DNA of 64,000 nucleotides from Baylisascaris procyonis. Its lineage: Eukaryota > Nematoda > Chromadorea > Rhabditida > Ascarididae. Numbering within the stretch: the stretch's first letter is position 1; each line of letters starts with the position of its first letter. The stretch spans positions 3,472,001 through 3,536,000 of the forward strand of contig JAZARR010000078.1 of NCBI GenBank assembly GCA_037389465.1, given 5' to 3'. The notes beneath the pieces were generated by a model that did no database searches, was not told the origin of the DNA, and worked only from the letters and a program-made list of their open reading frames with translations. Of the stretch, positions 48,954-60,973 are shown in pieces. Both the position numbers and the translations under genes were made by a program.

Positions 48954-51224
48954 CTAAAGCAGTTTTCTGTTTCTACCGTATCATTTGCCAAAAGTTGGCA
49001 CCGTTCGTTGCGTCGAAACATACCGTTGTTTTATTATAACGAATTTTTTTCCAACAACAATATTTTTTTTTTCATCATTAAATTAGTTGCATTGTGATAG
49101 TTAGGTGCAATCGAAAAAGGAAAGCGAAAAACGTTGAGAGTATATACGCTGCAAATATTATTTTAAGGCGATAGAAGTAAGACAAATGGAATATCGAAAA
49201 TTTTCTCAACCATAAGTGGGAGAACGACAAATATCGAGATGTTGTGTTTCTCATAGTATCGCCCATCGACTATTGCACATATCTGTTGTGGTCGATGAGG
49301 AGTGATTGCTTGTTGTCACTGGTCGAAGTTTTCGTAAGAAAAATGAACGTTTTCAAAGAAAACTGGGTCTTCAACCGTTCAAGTAAAGAAAACAGGGTAA
49401 AGCTTGCGAGTTTCGACAAGAAAGTGAACAAGACTAAAGCCAAAACACTGCACTAGAAGGGGGATTTACGAATATTTTCATTGCGAAAGTTCTTCTTCAA
49501 GTCTGTATCAAATTTTCATTGCACATTAGCTTCAAAGATACCGGGAACTTAGGCTGAAGGAAAGCCACCATAACTTCTTGTCTAAACAATAGGGTGCCCG
49601 CTCGTGGATCCATCTAAACTTGCTTTCAGATCATTTTAGTATCATCCCCCATCATATACTTACGAAATAACATCCCCTCTCTCCCATTCCAGCTTAGTAC
49701 ACCTTATCGATATCATGCGTATGATTGCGTTTTCGTAAAGTTTGATATTTATCCCATTATCGAGTTTCTTTGTCGTATTAGAAGTGCCAATGTCTTCGAC
49801 TAGATTTACTTTGTGCGGTATGTGTTAACTATGCTCACTTTAAAGTCATTCCACGTGACACTGCAATCGGAGGCTCTTTATTGTTTCACTGATCGAACAT
49901 TATCGATCTTTTCATTTCAGATAGGTTGCTGAACAAGATTAACTGAATTTTCCACGATGAAATAAACCTTGTTGAAGCGACTGATTGGAGAGACGGGGAT
50001 AAAAGCGCAATAGTTGAATTATAGGTCTGATATAGGGTTTTACGCCATACAATAAGGTCTTATAAGTCTCAATAAAATATGAAAAAAAAAGGAAGCCGGG
50101 TTGAGAAGTGAATGGAAAAGACAATGGCAAGTTGTATTATTATCTCTAATGACCCACTGGCCATGCAAGCTGTTGTCTCATAGCTATAGTAGCCCTCAAA
50201 GCGTAACTGTAAACTTCTCTCGAGTATGACATCTCACTTAGCATAGGATTATGTTCGAGTCATTTTCCGACGATATTGCATAGTTGTGTTCGCAAAGCGC
50301 ATTAAGGTAGCGTCGTATTTGTGCGTATGTTTTACGTGTTTATTTGTCCATCCACTACCTATCAGCTCATGAATCACTTAATCCAGAGTTCAAAAAAAGC
50401 TATTAGCTAAAATATGCACCATTACTGACATCCTACACGGTTTTTCAGGTCGGCCTATTAGCATCGAAAGGAGTTAAAGGCATTTAAGGGCGCCGGAAAG
50501 CACATACGCACTTTACACTGGTCGGTTTTTCATTTTGTATGGAATAGGTCACTTAAAAACAAATCTTTTATAAAAGATCTTTACGGAAAGCGCAAAAAAG
50601 ATCTTTAGTTTAAATAAGAAAGCATTATTCCGAGTGTTTTATTGTTTACTAACTATGAATTGCTTAATAACTTATTGCCTAATAGGTAGAACGACCGCTT
50701 CTTGAATTTAAATAGTAATTACAGGAAGTAGGAAATTGTAGAATGCGCTGAAGTGCATCATCCAACTGTTATGGCTTGTCACACCCTTATTTTTTCAATT
50801 TCCAAGTACGGAGTGCTTCAATTTTGAGCGTAAACAAATATTTCAAACAATGTAGCGTTAAGATTAGAGTGGGCGACAATCCTCGTCTAGCACAACTTTT
50901 TCTGCCTAACAGCAGATTCTAAGTGTTAGAACTCGAGGATACCTGCAGCATTGTTTATGACGTAACATTTTCTTGGCGAACTGAAATTGATGCTGTTATG
51001 CTGGCTTGGGAGATAGGGGAGGGTAGACTAAAAATTTCTGAGAACGAATATTGGAAAAGCCGCGCACGATTTTATAACTGAGAATGCAATTAATCTATAA
51101 CGTGCTTATGATTGGATAATTGAAAAATTCGAGGAATTTCATTGAGCATGCTAGGATGCACAGGTCGATGCATTCGACCAGGTGAACAATAAACGAGCCA
51201 TTTCTATATAGATATAACGTTCAT

Positions 51225-51324
51225 TTAGTGCAGTACAATAGAGATTCGATGGATGTTGTCGGAAGTGAAGTCCGGGTGTTTTCTTTGCCCAACCCTAGGT
51301 ATGGTGCTTCTGGAATCTTTAAAC
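51225..51324 (-). CDS. Candidate exon of an unrecognised minus-strand gene
   Basis: A TTTATGCAG acceptor is followed (one base, then codons) by FKDSRSTIPRVGQRKHPDF and TSDNIHRISIVLH, then TAA. An in-frame GTACTG after ISI could be a donor instead, and that would join in phase to the exon at 48953. It lies about 365 bases upstream of the ring1 start on the other strand, so the two genes could share a promoter. No family was recognised. Confidence 0.3.
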
Positions 51325-51688
51325 CTGCATAAACAAAACATATTCAAAAAAACATCCAGATTTCATCGAATCAGTGAAAAAAGAAAGAAAGGCAAATAAG
51401 TTACTTTCAAGTGGACTTGAAAGGAGAATTCGTACTGCTTTTATTTTATGGCCGATATTCTGTTCTCTTCCAATAGCCCCATAAAACACGAAGCATTTTA
51501 AGTGACTATTTTGCTCTAGATTGTCGCATAATCTCTACTATACGATTGCATATGATTATATTGTGAAAATTATTTGAGTGTAAATTTATTGAGTGGGATA
51601 TTGCGATTCTTTGTTTTATTATTTATGCAAATGATGCAACGAATATATCGTTGTAGTGGAGTGCATATAAGCAGTGTTCGGTATTTGT

Positions 51689-54600
51689 ATGGTATCGGCG
51701 CGAGGAGAGGGCGCAGTTGCGCTATTCCGTCGTGGTGGCAGTACTACACATATGCGTCTCACTGCTTACGAACGTGCTCGCAAGCCGCATCAGTTGCGCA
51801 CTGGTGTTGATACACGTACGGTCCGTATTGAGTGGATTGCTAGTGAACTCACCTGTGGACTATGCAAGAAGACCATTCAAAACGCAATGGTCATTAGGGT
51901 AATTACCATTTTTGTTTTCTAGCACTGGCACAGCTATGTGGCATACCCTTTCACCCGAACGGACAGCTTAAAAAACTACGAAATTTATTGAGAGGTTTCT
52001 GAAAATTGAGAAGGAGGATGGGTTGGAAAGAAGAAATTTTTGCTTCGTAGCTTATGCAAAATGAATTCCTCCACAACATCTTTTGATGTTCCGTTCGTGA
52101 ATCTATACATTTATGAGCTTCGCCCGTCCAATTGTCCCCACATGGCTACAGTCTCAGCTGAAGAACAAAAGGTAAAGGGGGCCATCGAGCGTTTTTTGGT
52201 GAATTCATGAGGATCTGAGCCAGGATCATGCAGTTATTATTCGATCTGAGGATACAAAGAGGAAAGTAAAGATTCCTTTTATTTCATGGCAAGCTAAATG
52301 TTAAGAAAAAAACTGCCCATGATATAGGCGAATTCACTCGTACTTAAACTTTTCTCTCTGAAACTTCAGGACCAAAGGTTACATGCGTCGGTGCCATAAC
52401 TAAGTGCCGGGGCATGGTCGCCAACGATCATTGATTCCTCCTCGCTCCTTTCCATCCCCCACCTTTCATTTGATGAAGTCGTCTTAAATATCCAGCTTTC
52501 CATGTATTCATTCCCAAAAAATTTTGATAGTAGACTTTCGGTATTTCTGGGATTTGAGGTGAATGATTTGAGAATTCAATAAGTTTGCATATTTTTTAGA
52601 ATTGTATGCATCGGTTTTGTGCCGATTGCATTCTGCCAAAGATTCACACTGGAACAAAGAAGTGCCCATTGTGTAAGAAGGTTCTTCCAAAGAAAACACC
52701 GCTAAAGAGTGATGCGAACTTCGATTCGGTTATTAATAAGGTATATAAATCTTTATTTATGCTTTATTTGCTGGATTCACAAAGTAGCACTGTCAATTTC
52801 ATCACGGTTTTCCTTGTTGCCACATACAAATTACCTTTTGAAAATGCACAAAAGCATCGTATCAAAATTCTTCAGTAATTATCTCTACAGAAATGTTGTT
52901 AAATGAGCCGAGAGACGTAGATTTGAGCCTATTTTATTTATAATTGATTTTCCAACGATCGGTTTTCGATTCGCACAGTCATTTGGTTATTGCGATGAAT
53001 AAAGTGATAGCATTTATCACGTAAATCTCTAAGAAGCAATAAGAGGGATTGGAAATTCCTCGTCGTTAAACGGAATTCAAATTTCAGTTTGCGATGACTC
53101 CCGAACGCAGGTGCCTTAAGAGGTCAATATCAGAGTCAAACAATTTGAGTAAGTATATCAGATGATCTCTTTTTTTTGTATGATCAAGATCCATCTATCA
53201 AGTGATCTCGTTAAATAGTCGTTGAAGTAACATTCCCATAAGAAATGATTAATTGAAACCGGGAAAGAAAAATGAAACCGGCTATGGATCCGTGAATGAA
53301 GACCATTTAGCAGTACTACCCGTATTTTTGCCCGACAAGATTTTAAAATTTGATCAATTTATGAAACCTCAAACGTTTTTCAGCAGAATATTTTTTGTCT
53401 CTTGTAGTTTTATCTATCGTGTTTAAATTGTCTCAGTAATATTTTTTCCAGATTCGGTGCTTGTTTGTTTTGCTTGTTCCGTTTGTGTCTCTTCAATATT
53501 TATCAGAGAATAGTGCACCTTACCATAGTTTTGCAGTGATTTTCGGGTAGCTTTTATATATAAAGTTCAGATTAAATCGGTTTTGCTATTATTCCATCAG
53601 TATTTCACTAAAGTTTCGCCGTTGTTTCATTGATAGCTGACTTAGGTTTTGCTAAGCGGCGATTGTTCCCTTTCGATAAAAAGACGCCGACGAAGCGTGC
53701 TAGCCAGTCGGAGGAGATTATGCCCACGCATGCTTCATCACAACAAACATCACCTTCTAAAGTTCGCCCACAATTATCTATTAAGGTTATTTTTATTTCT
53801 CGATAACAACTTTATTGAGAGTGCTATCAGCGTTGTGAAAGTTTTTAGAATTTTCATTGAAGGCAATCTAAAAGAACTAATAAAGAACTGTTGAAATTAA
53901 TAGTTGCGATCGATGTTTTTTTCAGCACCGCATTTAGATTATCGAATAAATTCAAATAATCGTGGCGAATATTAGCATAGATCGGAAAATTAAGGCTGCT
54001 TAGATGCGGCAGCCATTTTTTTTTTAAATTTTCTTCAGCAATTAGTTGAATATTCTGTAATAAAATATACTAGCACTGATCACTATGGTCACTGCTCACA
54101 TCTCTCATGTCCTATTAGAAACTAGATGCAACAGGTTGGTCGTGCCACGTTTCGCCTTCGTTGCCTTATCAGTTTTTGATACCTCTTGAGGTGCTATCGC
54201 CTGTCTTATAACCTCTGATAAAAATTCACTGAGCTTTAGATTCCTAGAAGGTTCGAAGGAAAGATTGTTGGAAGAGTTACATAGCGTTTCGCCTTATCAT
54301 CTGCTGTTTTTCTCTAGCTTCATTTTGCGAACCTGCACGCCATTTACGTTTCAGCCTGAATCAGTCGTCGAGGTCCCTTCATATAACGACATTAAGCCCG
54401 CGATTGTGACAGATTCCCGTTCTGAGACATCAGAGCCGTCGTTGGTTATCGACGATGGTGGAGCTATCGGTTAGTATCCTCATCTTCATAGGGGTCTTTT
54501 TACGGGCGTTTATCAGTTACGAATTAGTGCCTTAGAAGTTGACCATTTCGCTAAAATTTCTTTCTTCTTCATTTTTTACTAGCTGAATGAAAGCCCGAGA

Positions 54601-57600
54601 TTTTCTATGGGCACCTTTTGCTTCCCCTTTCTATGCGTATTATTGCTGGCTTTTAGCTAGGCGAATGCGTTTCATCGTTGTATGATTATTGCACAGGAAT
54701 CAGGAACAGAAGAAATTAATTACACTCAATTTGTGTTTGTGATGACTGATGTGTCAAAGTTAAATACTAGTTAAATTGTGGTTACTCAATGCGAACGGAT
54801 CGAAAGATGTTTTGCAGAAGACGCGGTTGGTTTATCGCAACCGACTTCATCAAACACACCCGTCAGTCAATCTGGCATTGCTATTGTCGACGAGCAGACT
54901 AAGAGCGTCACTGATCCTCACAAATCACCGGTAACTGTGCCTACTTATCAGCCAATGAGCATCGTTGATAGTTCGATATAATTACAAAAATTTTTGTATT
55001 TCTCGTTTTTAAAGATTTGGGAAATTATTATTTTTTTCATTGCATTACGTACACATCATCTATACAAATGTACCTATATTATATTTTAGAAGAAATCGAA
55101 CACAACTTTCGTTGTACAAAGAGGTTCGGTGGTGAATTTTTCTCCATCAAGTGGTGCATCGTTGGTGGTTCTTGGTACGGGTATCAATATTGATGAGGAA
55201 ACATCGAAACGTCTAGTGGCAAGTGGGCACTGTGATGCACCTCCGATTATTGTGCTGCAAAATTCGTCATCTTCAGGTGAATTTTTATTCAGATTTTCCA
55301 TCATTATTTATTGTTGAAAATTCCTGATCCAGTAACATTTGTTTGTTTTTTTTTTGTTCAGATATTTCTTTCCCTCGCTACATTCGTTTTTTTTGCGCTG
55401 AAAATCACTTTTGTTTGATATTTCTGGATTGCAGTGTAGGCGGTGGAAGTGTTTACTCGCTGAAGAGAATAGAATGCAAAACTATGATGGGCACAATCAA
55501 CCATTGTATCACGCAACATAGGGGAACGTATTTTGGTGAATAAGTGCTAGATCACTTTGCTTATTATATGTCCTTAAATAAAATATCGCATTCAGCATTT
55601 TAGGCTTTCTGAATTTTTTTTTTTGAGAGGTTTTATCCTCGATTATGCGTTTTTTTTTCAATGTTTGCTGCGATATAAGTTTGTAAAGAAATCGCAATTT
55701 TTTCGTTGCATTTAAGTGTTCTATTGTAAAAGCTTTTCTATTCTATGCGATTAGTTAAATGAAGAGACGTGCAGGTCGATTGAATGGATTCGAGAGTGCG
55801 AAGATGAGTTCAGGCAATCAAACACAAACGAATTCTCGGGTGGGAGCAACAAATATCGAACGGGGCACTAAGTATGTGCCGATTCAGCCGCATCCAAGTG
55901 CGCAGATTCAGCCCACAACGCTGGCGACTTCTTCGAACGACACTTCAAATGTAAGAATATTTTCGTTTCTCTTCGCTGATTTTTGACCATTTATTGTGAT
56001 TACTCAACACTTATCCAAGTGTTAATAGTATTCACTGCCTTATTTGTATAGTCCTGATTCATCGTTGCGTTGTTACGGTTGTCGTCGTTTCATGATTGTC
56101 ATGTTGTTATCATTATTACTGCTGTTATTGTTACGATTATTATTATTTTTATTATTGTGTTTTATTAATATTTTCGCCATTAGCACTATTGCTGTTACCG
56201 TTATCCTAAAATTATCACTAATCCTGTATTACTACCATTATTATTACACTGCCGTTTTATTCATATTATTCATACTGTTATTTAATGTTTATTTATATTA
56301 TAGCTTTGGTTTTTGCTTCTGAAGAACAGCCCTTTTATAAAGGATTATTGTAGGAGGTGTTCATTCTGTTTTAATCCATCAAATTTATACAAACGTTTAT
56401 ACGCAAATTTCGCTATCTTTTTTTATTTTGAGCGATTTTCTGCATACTGCTATTGCTCACTATGTTCTATTTTTACTCTTTTCCTGCCAGGTTTTTGGTA
56501 CCATTCATCTAATATATATGAAGGTATTGCGGTGAACTGTTTTTGGAAACGATAAAGAGAGAAAGCATCAATCAGCGTTTTACTGTATGAAAATGTTCGC
56601 CACTTCCTGTGAGGATTTCGCATTTCAGCCTTTTTTTTCTTGCAATGAACTACGCTTTGCACTCCATAAATTCATTTCCTTCACTTCCGCTTCAGATACT
56701 TAGTAGATTTAATGCGAAACTGTTTCAGCTAAATTGATATGCCGAATATTTAGGTGAGTGGTTCACAGTCTCAACGAGGATCTTCCGTACATTCAAGTAC
56801 ATCAAACGCACAAACGCCAACTACATCGCAAAATTCACAACAAGCGGTATATTTCTATTTTGTTTGCTATGTAATCTCATTCCATTCAACGCTTTCTTTT
56901 ATTGTACTAATGGTTTTTACTCTGCATAACGTATCCATGAGTAATAGAAGGGATAGGAGTTGCTTTTACTCCTCACACTCTTTTTCACTCACATACTGCG
57001 GGTAAAAGAAGAGACCTTTCATATCCCGAGATATTTTCTTTTTTTCTTCAATGAATTCAGAGCAATAAGCAGATAAGTGCTTTTAAGTTAATCGTTATAA
57101 ATAATGCTTATCTGAGAGCTATCGCGATACTTTTTGAAGCAGAAAGACGACAAGTATACTTCTGATTCCTTAGGGCTATAATTTTCGTTTCGCTGGACTG
57201 AATTGATGGATTATAGAAGCTTGTTTTTGCTGCATGGTGCATCGTTCTCGAGTATCTCTTAAATTCTCTTATAAATCTGAGTACGAACGGACATTTCATG
57301 GAGCCATTTATGGTGAGGTGAAGAGGGAGACCTCATTCGTAGATAATGGGCAATTTCAGACTATTGCCTCACCTGAGCAAAAAGGCTCAACAGTGTGCAA
57401 CTCGCCGGTCGTGAACGGTATTGTGATGCCTGCTTCCCGTTTGTCAAGCGAAACCAATATGGACCATTCGAGTAAGTAGATTATTTTTATAAGCGTTTAA
57501 TAGAGTCGAATTTGTTCTTTGAAATATCGGATCGAAGAGCGCAAGCGTTTGGGTGAAAAAATCCCTCATTCCCCTTTAGGGATTTACAACTTACAAAAGG

Positions 57601-60600
57601 GGTGAGGTACGGAAGAACTTCATCGTTTACGTACTACGTGCAAATCTTTTCCACTCTTCTACATGGCGCGCAAATTCATTGTTATATATGAGTGGTTTAT
57701 AGATGAGAAGATCGGCGATGATATTCACGAGGGTATTGGTGATGGGATTGCGAGTCTCAATCCCCTTTTCTTAAAAGGCGCACACAGCAGTCATCACATA
57801 AAATTTAATGAGAAAGACGTTTAGAATGAATTAGAACTCCATAGTTTGCCAGAAGCTGTGTTTTGTTTGCATTCAGTCGATTTCATAGATGACCTGTTAA
57901 GTCAGTTCAACGATTGTTGCGCTAGATTTGATATAAGATCGGCGAGGATTCGCGCCTCCTCACAGATATTTGTAAGAGCTTGTAGGAAACATCTATTGCT
58001 CTAGGCAATCGTCAGATCGATGGAACTTTTAATAGCGAGTCCCTTTATCTGTGAGGGAATCTACACGGTTGGGGAGACTCGAGGAGTCTAATAGCCGCAA
58101 GGAGTCTTTACCGCCTAGTCGGATTTTTTTTTCTAGAGTGGTTCTTCTTCAGTGAATCATCTGGAAAGCTTCCTGCTTAAGTGGTCGGGGGGGGGGGGAG
58201 GGGTGCGGAAACAGGCTTGATCTCTTTCCACAGCAGGTATTGGAGAAACTGCACAGTCTGTTAGCGAATAAAGACAACGCATTTAGCTAGCTTTTTTTTC
58301 TTCAATAAATTTTCTCGAGAAATACGCTATAAGTAGAGACAAAAGCAAAGAGCTCCAGGTAGCCTCAAAGGTACAAGCCTGTCGCTAATTTGGCTTGTCT
58401 CGAATCGGCGCTAAGTTGGCCCACATTAAGTGAGAATCCTTGTGAGAGAATGATAAGTTGGCGCTAAGTTGGCCCAAGTGAGAATCCTTGAGAGTGAGAA
58501 TCCTAAAGAATCCTTGCAAGTTCTCATCACATTCCTCAACGTCTTGCTAGAACGGTAGAACGTGGCACGAATGGCGGATATTTTGCAGTGGTTGACCATT
58601 TTTGGAACAATGTAGTTCCAATCCTATTAAATGCAGCTATAGTGCTAAGATTTGAAACATTGTTTTGTCGGGAGTGGTCAATACGTATCAGTTGCTGGGA
58701 TATCGTTGGAATCTCTATTAGGGATGGCCCATTGTGGAAAAGCTGTTCTCACTAACCACATTTAGCAGTTTGCGTTATTCTTATAATATGTTCGTTCATT
58801 GCAGCAAAGAGCTTATCGCGTACAACTGAAGATAGCACACAAATGGCATCTCCATGTGGTGGAGCCAGTATCTCGTCACCATCAGATTATTTATTTTTGC
58901 CACCTAAGCAACGAATGTCAATTGGAATCGAAGCCGAACTCGTGCTTTATCCAGAAGCAAGCGTTACGCTCGATAAAAAGCTTCCCGATGCGGCTAAACG
59001 GCCGCGATTCGTTGTCACCTATCCTGGCGCTACTGGTAAGCCTTCACTTAAAGTGCTTATTGCTCTTATTCTCAGTAGTTAGAAACTTGGTCCCTATAGG
59101 GTATTATGTTTGCATTTATATTAGAATCGAGAGAAATATGGCTATAATTAATTTTCAACGGAAGAAACGCAAAGTTAAGAGAGGAAACGGTGAATGTCGT
59201 TTCCGACGAAATATTTTGATTGCTGTTGCACGAAATTCATGGAAGCTACAGCTGAAAATGTAATAAGGCCCCCAATGTGTCGATATGTTGTATCATCGAA
59301 CCTTGCGATTACAAACTTATGTTGCAAAAATTGCCCTTCCTAACAGCATAGGGTTCAATCGAAGATCGCATAAGCGCAGACAGTTCACTTTCTTGATCAT
59401 AAACTTAAATCTAGTGCTTATGAGCAAATTTTCTTTAAATTTTCATAGTTTCACCAATCTTTCAGCTAGGGAATGTCTTGCTCACTTTTTGCTTCCCTCT
59501 ACCTAAATCTCTTCACTTCCTAAGATATGAAGTTGCATAGATGAGTAAATTGAAACTCATCATTTGCTAAACAACGAGCCATATATAAATGAAAAGCTTC
59601 CTAGTGGAGCTAAGCTGTCTTTATTTTCATGCACGCATATCAATATTTTATGCGTCTCATGTGTTGGTTGATTTGCATTTCAATAATTCGTTTTATTTCA
59701 GTGGGTCATTTATGTGAGTACATAATGCAGCGGATAGCGGTTGAAAGTGGCAGTACACGGCTAAAGAAAAGGGTATGTCGATTTGTTGTGTTGATGCCTC
59801 TTATTTTTAGTGCCAATATGATGGCCTTTCTTTACTTTGCACCTTCCACTACTGCATTAGGTCATTATGGAAAATCTACTTATGCTGATAGAGAGATGTT
59901 CTACATTGCTTTTTTCCACTTTTTTTTTTTCTTGCGAATAATTTTATTCTAGCTCTGATTTCTGCATTTAATAATTTTCACACCTTTATTTCAATCCAGC
60001 TACATCTAGAGTTTGATCTTCGTTTTTAAATTTTAACATTCGACGTTATTCACTATAAAGCGGTGCAAACTATCGTGTTACTGGAGAACGAAGGAGAGGG
60101 GCATTTAAAGATGCACAAGTTCACAATGAGCAAAACATGGAGAGGAAAATAGCACAATCACAGCCACAATAGTAGGTCAATACGCCTGGCAGCAGTATGC
60201 AACTGCAAAGCAATGGCACAGATATGTTTATTGTAGGCAGTCTTGATAAAACTGTATTTATTATCAACGATAATAATCACAGTAATTAAATGTATTTTGC
60301 AGCGAGTATCGATGTGCGCGGTGAAGACTGATCTCTGCATTGAAGATGTCTTGGTGGTAAGCGAAACTGGAGAGGGGCAGTTCACAACGTTAAACGTTAG
60401 AGGTGAGAAGTGCGACTCCCAGTCAAGCTCTGTGTTTACGATCACGTCTCCCTTTAGCGGTTCGTTGTACTGTTGTCGTATGAAATTGTTTACCACCATG
60501 TAATGTTGTGCTTGAGGTAGAGATCGATTTAGCTATAGTCGGTTTGTGAATGGCGATGGCATTAGATCCGAGGTGAAATCGATGACACCTGAACTCGGCT

Positions 60601-60973
60601 GAGACAGCTTCAGTAGCAACGTAGTGAAATTTAATGACAAGGAGGGAGGTAGGGTGAGAGGAATCTTCAGTCCTCGCAACATCGCTGCATCTTAGTTCGT
60701 TAATCAAAGTGTGAATTGACACATTTGTTATGTTTGAATATTGCTGACTAGAGTGAATTGTTTTATAAACGATGTATCCGTTATGAAAACAGAATTTAGC
60801 ATTCGTGTCTGAACGTTTAATTTTTTGCCCGAATTAGTTTTGGTTTATTTGAACTTTCAGCCCTCGACGATCTACTAACTGTCGAAAAGCTGCGAGCCGA
60901 TCATTGGGCGAATAAGAAAAGACCATTGAGGTTGATTTTCAAGTTCGTACCGTTACCACCATCCGGCAAATGA
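51689..60973 (+). CDS. ring1: RING1/RNF2-type H2A ubiquitin ligase, Polycomb repressive complex 1
   Basis: Exons: 51689-51898, 52600-52740, 53088-53148, 53637-53785 (or from 53646, same frame), 54355-54469, 54818-54930, 55090-55276, 55775-55950, 56754-56846, 57360-57471, 58805-59035, 59702-59772, 60303-60402, 60861-60973. They join in phase to about 623 residues. RING1 proteins ubiquitinate histone H2A in the nucleus. The RING is complete: C56, C59, C72, H74, C77, C80, C92, C95, with MHRFCADC and KCPLCKKVLPKK as in RNF2, then SDANFDSVINK. The C-terminal RAWUL domain (about 490-620) shows IEAELVLYPEASV, FVVTYPGATVGHLCEYI, GEGQFTTLNV and KKRPLRLIFKFV. Between them lies a serine/threonine/glutamine-rich linker of over 350 residues, much longer than in vertebrates (about 336 total). 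Start chosen because ATG 51689 follows a TAAGCAG acceptor suited to trans-splicing. It corresponds to the C. elegans SPAT-3 role. Confidence 0.9.
58408..58494. repeat. Imperfect direct repeat in a ring1 intron
   Basis: GGCGCTAAGTTGGCCCA followed by AAGTGAGAATCCTTG occurs twice, about 52 bases apart, the first copy carrying a short insertion. A third partial GAGAATCCT follows. It lies in the intron before exon 11. Confidence 0.8.

Noticed and set aside
58799..59263. 154-codon plus-strand frame
   Set aside because: Out-of-frame shadow of ring1 exon 11, whose correct frame gives the RAWUL domain.
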